Below, in pieces: positions 8,304-17,177 of a DNA stretch of 64,000 bases. Numbering within the stretch: the first letter of the stretch is position 1; each line of letters starts with the position of its first letter. This DNA is from Paenibacillus soyae (GTDB lineage: Bacteria; Bacillota; Bacilli; Paenibacillales; Paenibacillaceae): NCBI RefSeq assembly GCF_024623455.1, contig NZ_JANIPJ010000007.1, positions 186,001 to 250,000 on the forward strand. Reading direction: 5' to 3'. The notes beneath the pieces are model-generated. The model was given only the letters and a program-made list of their open reading frames with translations, was not told where the DNA came from and did not search any database. A program made the translations under genes and the position numbers.

Positions 8304-9243
8304 GACCGACAGGCAGCTCGCCATTATGCTTGAATTACAGCGAAGCAAGGTATTGAGGGCGGAGGATTTGGCTTCTCTATTCGAGACGAGCGTTCGTACC
8401 GTCTACCGGGACATTCAGGCCCTAAGCGAAATGGGAATTCCGATCATAGGAGCCCCTGGACAAGGCTATTCTCTGATGGAGGGCTACTTTCTTCCGCCCA
8501 TCGGCTTTTCGGCCGAAGAAGCGGTCGCTCTCCTCATGGGCACCGATTTTATCGAACAGCGGCTGGATGGGGATTACAAGCAGATGGCAAGGACGGCCAG
8601 GCGCAAGATCGAAGCGATTCTACCGGAGCCCGTACGAGTCGAGTCGACGCGCGTCAGGGAAACCATGCGGCTTCTGCATTCTAGCGAACCGATAACCGAC
8701 CTGAGGGAGAAGGACTATGTAGGACAAATACGCCATGCCATATTGGAACGGAGGAAGCTTAGTTTTACGTACCGGAAAAAAATGCCCGAAGGGGACGGCA
8801 ATCGGAGCAGTAAACGGGAGGTCGCTCCGTACGGCCTGGTCTTCGCGCAGGGCAATTGGATAGTAATGGCTCGCTGCGATCTGCGGGGGGATATCCGCCA
8901 TTTCCGCTTGTCGCGAATGACGGAGCTTGCGTTGCTGGATGAGCGCTTTGTCTTGCCTGCCGGGTTTAACCTGAACCAATACCGTCCGCCGGACGACCGC
9001 AACGAGCGCGTGTTGATTCGAGCCCATCCGGAATGGATGGATAGAATCATTGAAACCGCCAACTTCTATATCGAATCGGCGGAGGAGCGAGTGGAAGGCA
9101 TGATCGTCCAGTTTCGAGTTCGATCACCGGAGGAGCTGCTGTATCTGATCCTCGGCTGGGGAGGGGAAGTTGAGGTCTTGGAGCCGGAATCCTTACGCCG
9201 CCGGGTTCGGGAAGAGGCCGAAAAAATGTGGAAACGCTACTGA
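8296..9243 (+). CDS. WYL-domain transcriptional regulator (YafY type)
   Basis: 315 residues: an N-terminal HTH_11 (about 5-60; RAEDLASLFETSVRTVYRDIQALSEMG shortened here) followed by a WYL domain (about 145-225; TYRKK, EVAPYGLVFAQGNWIVMARC, RHFRLSRM) and a C-terminal WCX extension. Such proteins sense small ligands or nucleic acid and control varied targets; the ligand cannot be told. Its ATG lies inside the end of the ArsR gene, so expression is coupled to that of the metal sensor, an unusual pairing. The stop codon lies within the stem of the terminator. Confidence 0.85.
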   Translation: MNKTDRQLAIMLELQRSKVLRAEDLASLFETSVRTVYRDIQALSEMGIPIIGAPGQGYSLMEGYFLPPIGFSAEEAVALLMGTDFIEQRLDGDYKQMARTARRKIEAILPEPVRVESTRVRETMRLLHSSEPITDLREKDYVGQIRHAILERRKLSFTYRKKMPEGDGNRSSKREVAPYGLVFAQGNWIVMARCDLRGDIRHFRLSRMTELALLDERFVLPAGFNLNQYRPPDDRNERVLIRAHPEWMDRIIETANFYIESAEERVEGMIVQFRVRSPEELLYLILGWGGEVEVLEPESLRRRVREEAEKMWKRY

Positions 9244-9268
9244 CATGCTGTTGTCAGTAGCGTTTTTT
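9234..9268 (+). terminator. Intrinsic terminator after the WYL regulator
   Basis: A perfect 11-bp stem CGCTACTGACA / TGTCAGTAGCG (9235-9245 with 9251-9261) is followed by seven T. The stop codon TGA (9241-9243) is part of the left arm. Confidence 0.92.
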
Positions 9269-9311
9269 TATACTTGGAGTATTCCAAATTTGAATGAGGA
9301 GTGGTATAGAT

Positions 9312-9893
9312 ATGAAAACGACAACGGAAGCATTGCAGGCGTTTGAAGCAACGGTCGGGCGGTATTTGGCCGAATTGGATAGCCTCGAGATGGAGCAGCT
9401 GCGTGCGTTGCCGAATGAAGAAGACTGGTCGATCGGACAAATGTATATGCATTTGATTCAGTCGGCCCAATTCATGCACCTGGCCAATGTTGACCATTGC
9501 CTGGCCGGAAACGAAATTGTGCAGGAGGGAGCGGGAGAGAAAACGGACGCTGGCAAGGCCGTGTTCGAGCTTGGCAGCTTCCCGCCTATTCGGATACGGG
9601 TGCCCGCCTCTTCGCAGTACACACCGCGGCAGCCGGAAAGCAAGGAGCAGCTAATCGAGGGCCTTCGCGGCGTCATGGAACGGATGAGACGTACGGAAAT
9701 CGTTTTGAAGCAGGCGCCGGAAGAAAATAAAATCCTCCATCCGCGCCTCGGCGCGCTGAACGCCACCGAGTGGTTCTTGCTGATAGAGATGCATTACAGG
9801 CATCATCTGCTGCAGCTGGAGCGTTTGAAGGATTTTTGGGAGAAGAGAGAAAATACTTTAGGGAGAGTAGAGATTGAACATAAACAAACGTGA
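9312..9893 (+). CDS. DinB-like four-helix protein
   Basis: 193 residues of the DinB/YfiT superfamily of metal-binding four-helix bundles, often thiol-dependent transferases of unknown substrate. The expected metal ligands are present: His47 (WSIGQMYMHLIQ) and a His pair at the end (His161, with His164 or His165 in EMHYRHHLLQLERL). ATG 9312 has GAGGAGTGG at correct spacing, so it is preferred to 9294. The stop abuts the ribosome site of the next gene, with which it probably forms an operon. The biological role is unknown. Confidence 0.75.
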   Translation: MKTTTEALQAFEATVGRYLAELDSLEMEQLRALPNEEDWSIGQMYMHLIQSAQFMHLANVDHCLAGNEIVQEGAGEKTDAGKAVFELGSFPPIRIRVPASSQYTPRQPESKEQLIEGLRGVMERMRRTEIVLKQAPEENKILHPRLGALNATEWFLLIEMHYRHHLLQLERLKDFWEKRENTLGRVEIEHKQT

Positions 9894-9904
9894 GGAGCGT
9901 GATT

Positions 9905-10288
9905 ATGATTAACGAAGAGATTCAAGAAATCATCGGCAAATATGTAGCGGCCTACAATACATTTGATATGGAAGGTATGATGAGCCTGCTTCATCAAGAT
10001 ATCGTCTTCCGGAATTTCGCAAACGGTGAAATGAATGCAGAGACCTCAGGAATACAAGAGTTTAGAGAGTTGGCAGAGAGGTCTGCGCAAATATTCTCGA
10101 GCCGATGCCAGACGGTTACGGATTGGCTTATCGCGGACGGGAACGCGGAAGTACAAATTGACTACGAAGCCATATTGGCTGTCGATTTGCCTAACGGGCT
10201 AAAGGCCGGTGAAAAAATCCAATTAAAAGGCAAGTCTGTATTCGAGATTTTCGAAGGAAAAATAGGAAGAATCGAGGATTACAGTTAA
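9905..10288 (+). CDS. SnoaL/NTF2-like small protein
   Basis: 127 residues with the cone-shaped alpha+beta-barrel pattern of the SnoaL/DUF4440 group: an N-terminal helix (EIIGKYVAAYNTFDMEGMMS), LLHQDIVFRNFANG, then strands ending in KGKSVFEIFEGKIGRIEDYS. These proteins bind small hydrophobic ligands or act as isomerases or cyclases; no substrate can be assigned. RBS GAGGAG (9892-9897) decides the ATG at 9905 rather than a GTG at 9890. It follows the DinB-like gene by 11 bp. Confidence 0.75.
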   Translation: MINEEIQEIIGKYVAAYNTFDMEGMMSLLHQDIVFRNFANGEMNAETSGIQEFRELAERSAQIFSSRCQTVTDWLIADGNAEVQIDYEAILAVDLPNGLKAGEKIQLKGKSVFEIFEGKIGRIEDYS

Positions 10289-10320
10289 TCGAGGGATTAG
10301 AAAATACCTCGCTCTTTGTG

Positions 10321-10364
10321 AGCCGGGCGAGAAGCGGGTAGCCGTTTTTCTCCGGCTTTTTTTC
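10321..10364 (+). terminator. Intrinsic terminator after the SnoaL-like gene
   Basis: Arms AGCCGG (10321-10326) and CCGGCT (10352-10357), with GAGAA/TTCTC inside, are followed by a T run to 10364. Confidence 0.7.
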
Positions 10365-10445
10365 TTGCTCTATATATCGATTGCGATCTATTATTCTCAT
10401 ATAAGAGAAAAATTTTCCATAACAGTGCCGAGAGGGGGATTCGTA

Positions 10446-10919
10446 TTGGAAGCTCTAATTAGAGAAGCGCAGACAGATGAAATTCATATGGTCCACCAGA
10501 TCATGATTATGGCCTTCGAGGAATACCGTGGGAAGCTAACGCCGCCATCCGGGGCGCTTTCCGAAACGGTCGATGATATTATCGGAAAAATAGCGAAGGG
10601 TGGCGGAGCCATTATAGCGGAGGTAGACGGAATCCCCATCGGATCTGCACAATACGTGTTTTATGACTCCTATGTTTACATAGGGAGAGTCTCCGTTCTG
10701 CCTTCTCACCGTGGATTTGGCATTGGACAAAAACTCGTTCGATACATCGAGCAAGCTGCAAGGGATCGGGGTATAAGCGAGTCGAGACTTGGGGTGCGGT
10801 TATCTGTTCCGAGTAATGTGGCGTTCTACAGTAAACTCAATTACGAGATTGTAGAGAAACACGCCTACCCGGAAGAAACCGATTACTGGTACATCATGAA
10901 GTGTTCGTTAGCAAGCTAA
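10446..10919 (+). CDS. GNAT-family N-acetyltransferase
   Basis: 157 residues. The acetyl-CoA-binding motif is VSVLPSHRGFGIGQKLVRYIEQ (motif A, R-G-x-G-I-G), followed by LGVRLSVPSNVAFYSKLNYEIVEKH (motif B, shortened description), typical of GNAT acetyltransferases. The substrate is unknown. The TTG at 10446 is chosen because AGAGGGGGA precedes it by 7 bp; an upstream in-frame ATG at 10365 lies inside the preceding terminator. Single-gene transcription unit ending at a bidirectional terminator. Confidence 0.82.
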   Translation: MEALIREAQTDEIHMVHQIMIMAFEEYRGKLTPPSGALSETVDDIIGKIAKGGGAIIAEVDGIPIGSAQYVFYDSYVYIGRVSVLPSHRGFGIGQKLVRYIEQAARDRGISESRLGVRLSVPSNVAFYSKLNYEIVEKHAYPEETDYWYIMKCSLAS

Positions 10920-10951
10920 CATCGCAATCTAACACCGCAATCCAACAAGGC

Positions 10952-10980
10952 GACAGCCGGTCACATGACCGGCTGTTTTC
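10952..10980. terminator. Bidirectional terminator between GNAT and the ABC operon
   Basis: ACAGCCGGTCA / TGACCGGCTGT (10953-10963 with 10966-10976) flanked by T on the right and A on the left serves both converging genes. Confidence 0.75.
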
Positions 10981-11001
10981 TCATTTGAAGGAGCCCCAAC
11001 C

Positions 11002-11895
11002 TCAGCCTTTGACGGAGCCGATCATAACGCCTTTCTCGAAATACTTCTGAAGGAACGGATACAGCACGAGAATCGGCAGCGTCGACACGATGATGACGCC
11101 GTATTTGATCTGGTCGGCATATTTCTGCGCATAACCGCCCGCCGCCCCGCCGGTGCCCGCGCCGCCCGCGAACACCTGGTTCGACAGCAGAATATCCCGA
11201 AGTATGATCTGCAGCGGCTTTAATTCGTTATCCCGGATATAGATGAGCGCGGTGAAAAAGTCGTTCCAATGACCGACCAGATAATAGAGTCCTACAACGG
11301 AGATGAGAGCTTTGGACAGCGGCAGCGCCACCTTCACGAAATAGACGAAATGCGAGCAGCCGTCCATCGCCGCGGCCTCGTACAGCTCAGGAGGTAGAGA
11401 AGATTCGAAGAACGTCCGGGCGATAATCAAATAGAAGACGTTGACGCAAAACGGAATAATGAATACCCAGAACGTATTCGTCAGGTGCAGGTCTTTCATG
11501 AGCAGGTAAGTCGGGATCAGTCCGCCGTTGAAAAACATCGTGAAGACGAACGCGAACATAATGAAACGCCGGGCCTTGAATTCCTTTCTTGACAGCACAT
11601 AGGCCGCAGGCAGGGTGAACAGCAGATTGACGAGCGTTCCGGCAATCGTATAAAACATGGTGTTCCGGTAGCCGGTCCAAATCCGTTCGTCTCGGAAAAT
11701 TTCATTGTACCCGAAGAAGCTGGTTCCCTTCGGAAACAACAAGACCTTGCCGGTCGACACCATCGTGGAGTCGCTTACGGAGGCGATGACGATAAAATAA
11801 AGCGGGTAAGCGACCGCCAAAAAAATCAATGCGCATAACGCGATTAGCACGGCCCGAAAAACGATTTCGCCGCTGCTGAGCCGATGACGAACCAT
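11002..11895 (-). CDS. Sugar ABC permease, YtcP/LplC type
   Basis: 297-residue inner-membrane permease of the CUT1 (MalG-like) class with six predicted membrane spans. The ATPase-docking EAA loop reads YEAAAMDGCSHFVYFVKVAL (about 190-210). The C-terminus FLQKYFEKGVMIGSVKG is characteristic of YtcP/LplC proteins. It pairs with the LplB-type permease 25 bp upstream on the same strand and the binding protein before that. No ATPase gene is present, so the shared MsmX-like ATPase is presumed. It ends at the bidirectional terminator. Confidence 0.93.
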   Translation of the reverse strand: MVRHRLSSGEIVFRAVLIALCALIFLAVAYPLYFIVIASVSDSTMVSTGKVLLFPKGTSFFGYNEIFRDERIWTGYRNTMFYTIAGTLVNLLFTLPAAYVLSRKEFKARRFIMFAFVFTMFFNGGLIPTYLLMKDLHLTNTFWVFIIPFCVNVFYLIIARTFFESSLPPELYEAAAMDGCSHFVYFVKVALPLSKALISVVGLYYLVGHWNDFFTALIYIRDNELKPLQIILRDILLSNQVFAGGAGTGGAAGGYAQKYADQIKYGVIIVSTLPILVLYPFLQKYFEKGVMIGSVKG

Positions 11896-11920
11896 TGGCT
11901 ATTCCTCCTTTGCCTAAGCG

Positions 11921-12832
11921 TTAAAACAGGCTTGTATTCGAAACGCGCCTGGATATGGCGTTCATTCCAAACAGGAAAATAAAATTGATGACCGTATTGA
12001 ACAAACCGATCGCGGAAGCCATGCTGAACTGGTTGGACACGATCCCGATTTTGTATACGTACGTCGCGATCACCTCGGACACCGGGAGGTTCAGCGCGTT
12101 TTGCATGAGGAATATTTTCTCGAAGCCGGTGCTCAGAATGTTCCCCATGCTGAGGATGAACAAAATGATAATCGTCGGAACCAGCGCCGGAAAGTCGATG
12201 TAACGGATCGTCTGCCACCGGCTCGCCCCGTCCATTTTGGCGGAATCGTAAAGCTGCGGATCCACGGTCGATAGCGCCGCCAAATAAATAATGCTGTTCC
12301 AGCCGCAATGCTGCCAAATATCCGACAGGACGTAGGTTGGGATAAACGTGTTGGTCGAGGCGAGCAGGTTGATGTGGCCGAGTCCGGCGGATTTCATGAG
12401 ATGACCGACGATGCCCGTCTCCGGCGACAGCAGGACGTTCAGCATCCCCACGAGCACGATGACCGAAATGAAGTGGGGGAGGTACACCGTCGTTTGCATA
12501 AGCTGCTTCGCTTTTTTCCTGCGGATCTGGTTCAAAATAAGCGCCAGGACGATCGGGGCGGGAAAGCCGATGACGATCGTCGCGAAGCTGATGAAGAACG
12601 TATTCCGCATCAAGTCGGCGAACAAATAACTGTCGATAAACTGCTTGAAGTAGTGAAGGCCTTGCCATTCCCCGCCGGTAAGCCCCTTGCTGAAATCATA
12701 ATCCCGGAACGCGAGCTGCACTCCGTACATCGGGATATAGCTGAAAATAAAGATGATCGCGATGGCGGGCAACACCATGATCCATAATTGATAGTCGCGT
12801 TTGAGCGTGCTGAAAACCGATCCCGAGCGCAT
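11921..12832 (-). CDS. Sugar ABC permease, LplB/YteP type
   Basis: 303 residues, CUT1 MalF-like permease with six membrane spans. Signature stretches are SYIPMYGVQLAFRDY near residue 30 and the EAA loop YDSAKMDGASRWQTIRYIDF near 195. RBS AAGGAGGG lies just ahead of the ATG. Second gene of the minus-strand operon binding protein, LplB, YtcP. In related operons such pairs import complex oligosaccharides (for example rhamnogalacturonan or xylan fragments); the substrate here is not evident. Confidence 0.93.
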   Translation of the reverse strand: MRSGSVFSTLKRDYQLWIMVLPAIAIIFIFSYIPMYGVQLAFRDYDFSKGLTGGEWQGLHYFKQFIDSYLFADLMRNTFFISFATIVIGFPAPIVLALILNQIRRKKAKQLMQTTVYLPHFISVIVLVGMLNVLLSPETGIVGHLMKSAGLGHINLLASTNTFIPTYVLSDIWQHCGWNSIIYLAALSTVDPQLYDSAKMDGASRWQTIRYIDFPALVPTIIILFILSMGNILSTGFEKIFLMQNALNLPVSEVIATYVYKIGIVSNQFSMASAIGLFNTVINFIFLFGMNAISRRVSNTSLF

Positions 12833-12904
12833 CGAAATCCCTCCTTGCGGAAGAAGCCGCTCCCATTAAGAGCGCGGAGCAGCATTCTTCCGTCAGTGAT
12901 TTAG

Positions 12905-14536
12905 TTAATTCGTGCTCTTGTATTCATCATAGTATTTCTGCATGATTTCGAGATTTTGATTGAGACCGGCCTTCTTGCTTTCATTCACGTAGGCATCCCA
13001 TTCATTCTCGACTCCGCCTTTCGTGACCCACTTGGCAAAGCTGGCGTTGGCCAGATTCATCACGTTCGTGTTGTTCAGGCTCATCGTGTTATTGTCGGCC
13101 GTCTCGTATTTGATGAACATGGCCGGATAGACGTCGGTTTCCGGGTTGACCTGCGAGAGCGCGTCCTTCAGCGGCTCCGAATGCGTCAGCACCTCCTGCA
13201 TGTCCTTGCCGAGCGTCAGCTGCGTCGAGTCGGAAATATAGAAGGCGCCGTTATCCGCCCACGTAGAGGTCCACTTCCACGTTCCCGGATCCATCTTCGC
13301 GTCCTGCGGCGGCAGCACGGCATAGGTTCCGTCGCCGTTGTCCTTGATGTTCGGACCGATCGAGCCGAACAAGACCTGGATGCCTACCTTCGGGCTATAC
13401 AGCTCGTTGATGAATCGCATCGCCGCTTCCTTGTTTTTCGTTTTCGCGGACATGACGATATGATTGATGCCGAAATTCAAGGAATAGTAATCATAGCTCC
13501 AGGACAAAGGCCCCGAATAATTAGGCGCCTTAAGCGGCGGCAGCGACGCGTACTGCGGAGCGAGCTGCTCGCCGAACCGGTCCGACGCGACCCAGCCCCA
13601 GGTAAAGCCGACCTTCGCCGTATCCCCTTCGCCGCGGGCAACCGATTGGAACTTCGTATAGTCGTGAGTGAACACCTCGGGGTTGATCAAGCCGGCTTTG
13701 TACAGCTTGTTGAGGAATATCACCATCTCTTTGTAGCGCTCATCGGTCAGGAAGTTTTTCACTTGGCCGTCCTCGACGAAATAGCCCTGTCCGCTTACAT
13801 CCGAAGCAAGCGTAATGCCCATGCTCCCGAGAAGCACGGCCGGATTGAAATACCCGCCGATACCGCCCGGCCAGTCCATCGGGATCTCGTCGCTCGAATC
13901 CCCGTTGCCGTTAGCGTCTTGCTCCTTGAACGCGACCAATACGTCATAGAGCTCATCCCAGGTAGTCGGCGTGCTCAAGCCGAGATTGTCGAGCCATTGC
14001 TGGTTAATGTACTGCCGGTTGACGGTATCCGGCCAGAACGCCTGATATTTCGGCAGCCCGAAGATGCGGCCGTCCCGCTGCGTGGCGATCGCCTTCGTCT
14101 CCGGCTTCTCGGAGAACATCTGCTGGACGTTCGGCGCCTGCTCCACGAGCTCGGACAAGTCCTGGAAGAGGCCCTGGAACTGGGCGAAGTCGGCGTCCGT
14201 AATGACGTTCGGCCCGACGAACAAGTCCGGAACGTCGCCGCTGGCCAGCATCGTGCCTTTCTTCTGTCCCCAGTCGGCCGTAATTTCCTGCCATTCGATA
14301 TCGACGCCGGCCGCGTCCTCCACCTGCTGGAGCCATTCCATCTCGCCAAGCGGCTTCGTGAGCGCATGCTTGGTAATGATGGCCGTCAATTTCACCTTCT
14401 CGCCGTCTCCGCCGCCGTTGCCGGAGGAACCGTTAACGCTTTCATTTTCGTTCCCCCCATTAGAGCCTGAACAGCCTGCCAGTATTGCGGATACAACCAG
14501 AATGAGTGACAGAAGCCCGTAGATCTTTTTCCTCAT
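12905..14536 (-). CDS. Sugar ABC substrate-binding lipoprotein (LplA type)
   Basis: 543 residues. A lipoprotein signal peptide ends in a lipobox LAGC (Cys22) followed by a Gly/Asn/Ser-rich tether, so the mature protein is anchored outside the membrane. The body has the large CUT1 binding-protein fold, including a calcium-loop-like DANGNGDSSDEIP (about 190) typical of LplA relatives and GLPKYQAFWPDTVNRQYINQ. First gene of the operon with the two permeases; 73 bp to the next gene. Its upstream region carries two cre-like boxes (14678-14716). Confidence 0.92.
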   Translation of the reverse strand: MRKKIYGLLSLILVVSAILAGCSGSNGGNENESVNGSSGNGGGDGEKVKLTAIITKHALTKPLGEMEWLQQVEDAAGVDIEWQEITADWGQKKGTMLASGDVPDLFVGPNVITDADFAQFQGLFQDLSELVEQAPNVQQMFSEKPETKAIATQRDGRIFGLPKYQAFWPDTVNRQYINQQWLDNLGLSTPTTWDELYDVLVAFKEQDANGNGDSSDEIPMDWPGGIGGYFNPAVLLGSMGITLASDVSGQGYFVEDGQVKNFLTDERYKEMVIFLNKLYKAGLINPEVFTHDYTKFQSVARGEGDTAKVGFTWGWVASDRFGEQLAPQYASLPPLKAPNYSGPLSWSYDYYSLNFGINHIVMSAKTKNKEAAMRFINELYSPKVGIQVLFGSIGPNIKDNGDGTYAVLPPQDAKMDPGTWKWTSTWADNGAFYISDSTQLTLGKDMQEVLTHSEPLKDALSQVNPETDVYPAMFIKYETADNNTMSLNNTNVMNLANASFAKWVTKGGVENEWDAYVNESKKAGLNQNLEIMQKYYDEYKSTN

Positions 14537-14651
14537 TACGATACCCCCTTCAATAGTGTGGCAAGCAAAATCTCAAATCTGTCAGCGTATGTTGAGTTCG
14601 ATTTCGCTTTGCCCCCTCACTCTAGCTCCTCGGCCGGCGGGGAGTAAACGG

Positions 14652-14772
14652 GCAGTTTTTGAGCGGTCGCCATTTTTTGAAAGCGCTTCTCCTCGCAGAT
14701 CTTGAAAGCGCTTGCCGATAGTGGGGATTCGGGCCTTCGAAAAACTGCATATGTTCAAAAAATGGAACCGCT
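14652..14772. repeat. Interleaved inverted repeats (order A, B, A', B')
   Basis: Arm A GCAGTTTTT (14652-14660) has its exact complement at 14740-14748. Arm B (14662-14681; AGCGGT then CATTTTTTGAA) has its complement at 14754-14772 (TTCAAAAAATG then ACCGCT). The order A-B-A'-B' is that of a pseudoknot or of two alternative hairpins. B' reaches the stop codon of the AraC-type gene. Confidence 0.65.
14678..14716. promoter_or_regulatory. Two cre-like (CcpA or LacI-family) boxes
   Basis: TGAAAGCGCTTCTC (14678-14691) and TGAAAGCGCTTGCC (14703-14716) each miss the known cre consensus TGWAARCGYTWNCW by one base. They begin 25 bp apart, about 140-180 bp upstream of the binding-protein gene (minus strand), so carbon catabolite control of that operon is likely. 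Confidence 0.6.
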
Positions 14773-17035
14773 ACGCTTGCCTGTGGGTATCCCGGTATTG
14801 CCCGGGCGTCGTGCCGGCGATTTTTTTGAACGCGCGGATGAAGCTCGACGTATTTGAATAACCGGCCTGCTGCGCGATGGAGTCCAGCGTATCGTCCGTG
14901 CTTCGAAGCAGCTGGATCGATTTTTGGATGCGAAGCCGGTCGATATATTCCTTGAAATTCTGACCCATGGTCCGCTTGAAATGATAGCTGAAGCCGGAGA
15001 GCGACATGCCGAAATGGTCGGCCATCGTCTGCAGCGAAAAATCGTGGTCCATCCCTTTGCGTTCGATCAACGCCAAAATGTCCTCCTGCGACGCCGTCCG
15101 GGAGGACGGCAGCGTAAGACGGATAATGTCGCATAGCTTGCCGCAGCTATCCCGCATAATTCCGGCCATCTGTTCGATCGTATAACGCTTCTGGAAGGCG
15201 GCATCCGTCAGCAAGAGCAGGCTGCCGTCGTCGTGGCGGAACCTCTGAAGACCGTTGATCACGACGCTAATCGTATTCAGATATACCGTTCTCACCATAT
15301 GCGGAGGCATCCCGTCGCTGACGAAGTAGTCGATAATCCGTTCCGTGACCGACTCGGCGACGCCGACGTCATTTTTTAAGATGGCCATCTCGAGCGACTG
15401 CAGCAGCTCGGCGAAATAAGAAACCGTGCCCGTCTGCGCAACCTCGATCTCGTCGAACGCGAGCATCGCATACTGCTTCCGTATACGAAGATGCTCGGCC
15501 GTGCGCACGGCCCGCAAATAAGACAGATGGACGCCTTCCGGGCGCAAGGCGCTTTCTGGCGTGCCAATGCCGATTAGGGAGCGCGCGCCGGTCTTCGCGG
15601 CCAGCTCGCGTTGAAGCTCGTCCAGATAAGCTCTTAACGGGAAGTCGGCTGCGTGGCTGCAGATGAAGATCATCTCCTGCTTATAGATGCTTTTGAAGAA
15701 GTAACCGTTCGTTCCCTCCGGCAGCCTCTCCTCCGCCATTCGGCAATGCTCCGTCACGCTGCAGTCGCGCGCGTCCTCCTCAAAGGAGAGGACTGATACC
15801 GTCACGAGCGGCCCGTCGATGATTACCCCGTATTCGGCGGCTTCCCGCCCGAACGACTCCCAATCCTCGAAATGGCCGCTCGCCAGCTCGAATAGCAGGT
15901 TATCCCGCATAATCGGCAGCGTCCGCCTCACGCTTTCGTCCAGCTTGCTGTTGGCGGTGGATAGCCGATCGAGCGCATATTGGATCGTCTCGATTTCGTT
16001 CATAGGCTTCGGCTCACGGTGCTCGAACGCCTCCATCGCGAGGCTGACCAGCCGCTTGATCGGATGATAATTTTTGCGCATGGATACGTAGATGACCACC
16101 ACTTCCGCAAGTAGGATCAGCAGCACCAGAACCACGGTATTCCTCTGGATCCCGCGGATGCTTTCCAGCGATTCGGATACGGGCAGCAGGCTGACGTACT
16201 GCCAGCCGTTCTTGTCCGACGCGTTATAGGACACGATGACGTCCCGCCCGTCGATCCGATGGATGCCCGAGCCCGAACCGCTCTCGCCGAGGGCGGATAC
16301 CAGCGTTTTGAATTCGTCGGAGTTCTCGTAAGCCGCGGAATCCGAGGCAACGAGCTGGCGGCCCTTCTCGTCGAAAATGAAGAAATCTCCGTTGTACGAC
16401 TCCGATACGGACTTCATCATGCGGATGACCGTCTCTTCCTTGACCAGAATAAGGACCGCTCCGGGCGAGTTTGCTCCGCCGAGGGGAAGCGGCAGCAGGA
16501 AGGTGAGCATTCGCATCCGGTTATTACCCGGAATAATGACGTCCTCAGCAGGCCTGACTGCAGGGAGCATAAGGCTGTCGAGCTCACGGAACATCTCCTC
16601 GTGCGGCCAGCTCTCGTAATAATAGCCGACCCCGCGGCGGGCGAAGTCGCCTACATTGTAAACGCTTCCAGTTTTGGCGAAAAGGTAGCCGATATTTTTG
16701 ACGTACAACAGCGTGTTGTCGATAAAATCGTCCGTCGCGTTATATTTTTTCATTTCGTTCGCGATGACGATCCGTTGATAGTCGTTCTCCTCGGCCGCGT
16801 ACAGCTTCAAGTCCCGATTCTGCAGCAGCTCCGTGGGCAGGTCGTAAACATAGCGCGTAAAAATGTCCATGGAGGTCATAAACTGTTCGGTCACGTGCGA
16901 GTTCCATTCCATCTCCTTATCCTTCGCGTTCTTCGCGGAATGCGGATAGTAATAGACGAGAATGACCGTGGTGGGCAGCAGAAGCACCAAAATATACGAG
17001 ATTAGAAATTTAGCCAACAAACTGGTTTTTTTCAA
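14771..17035 (-). CDS. Membrane-anchored AraC-family sensor-regulator
   Basis: 754 residues from a TTG at 17035 (GGAGGAG 11 bp ahead; a longer in-frame start at 17092 lacks the usual Lys-rich N-terminus). Two membrane segments (about 8-30 and 285-305) enclose an extracellular Cache-like sensor. A cytoplasmic linker follows, then a C-terminal AraC double HTH (about 655-750: FSLQTMADHFGMSLSGFSYH and DSIAQQAGYSNTSSFIRAFK, each shortened). This one-piece layout, seen in YesS-like regulators, combines extracellular sensing and DNA binding without phosphotransfer. It lies just upstream of the ABC operon on the same strand and is its probable activator. Confidence 0.85.
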   Translation of the reverse strand: MKKTSLLAKFLISYILVLLLPTTVILVYYYPHSAKNAKDKEMEWNSHVTEQFMTSMDIFTRYVYDLPTELLQNRDLKLYAAEENDYQRIVIANEMKKYNATDDFIDNTLLYVKNIGYLFAKTGSVYNVGDFARRGVGYYYESWPHEEMFRELDSLMLPAVRPAEDVIIPGNNRMRMLTFLLPLPLGGANSPGAVLILVKEETVIRMMKSVSESYNGDFFIFDEKGRQLVASDSAAYENSDEFKTLVSALGESGSGSGIHRIDGRDVIVSYNASDKNGWQYVSLLPVSESLESIRGIQRNTVVLVLLILLAEVVVIYVSMRKNYHPIKRLVSLAMEAFEHREPKPMNEIETIQYALDRLSTANSKLDESVRRTLPIMRDNLLFELASGHFEDWESFGREAAEYGVIIDGPLVTVSVLSFEEDARDCSVTEHCRMAEERLPEGTNGYFFKSIYKQEMIFICSHAADFPLRAYLDELQRELAAKTGARSLIGIGTPESALRPEGVHLSYLRAVRTAEHLRIRKQYAMLAFDEIEVAQTGTVSYFAELLQSLEMAILKNDVGVAESVTERIIDYFVSDGMPPHMVRTVYLNTISVVINGLQRFRHDDGSLLLLTDAAFQKRYTIEQMAGIMRDSCGKLCDIIRLTLPSSRTASQEDILALIERKGMDHDFSLQTMADHFGMSLSGFSYHFKRTMGQNFKEYIDRLRIQKSIQLLRSTDDTLDSIAQQAGYSNTSSFIRAFKKIAGTTPGQYRDTHRQA

Positions 17036-17177
17036 GCAATCCGACTCTCCTCCAGGGTAGGATTGAAACACATATTGGAAAAAATATACCACAGCGTGCG
17101 GAAAAAAGCTTGTGTCTGGGGGAAGGTCTCTGAACCTATGGGTATAGGTAGCCGACGGATAGCCGCCCCTTGTACCT

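Noticed and set aside
12956-14470. 504-codon plus-strand frame opposite the minus-strand binding-protein gene
   Set aside because: Shadow frame; the minus strand encodes a complete lipoprotein with lipobox and ribosome site.
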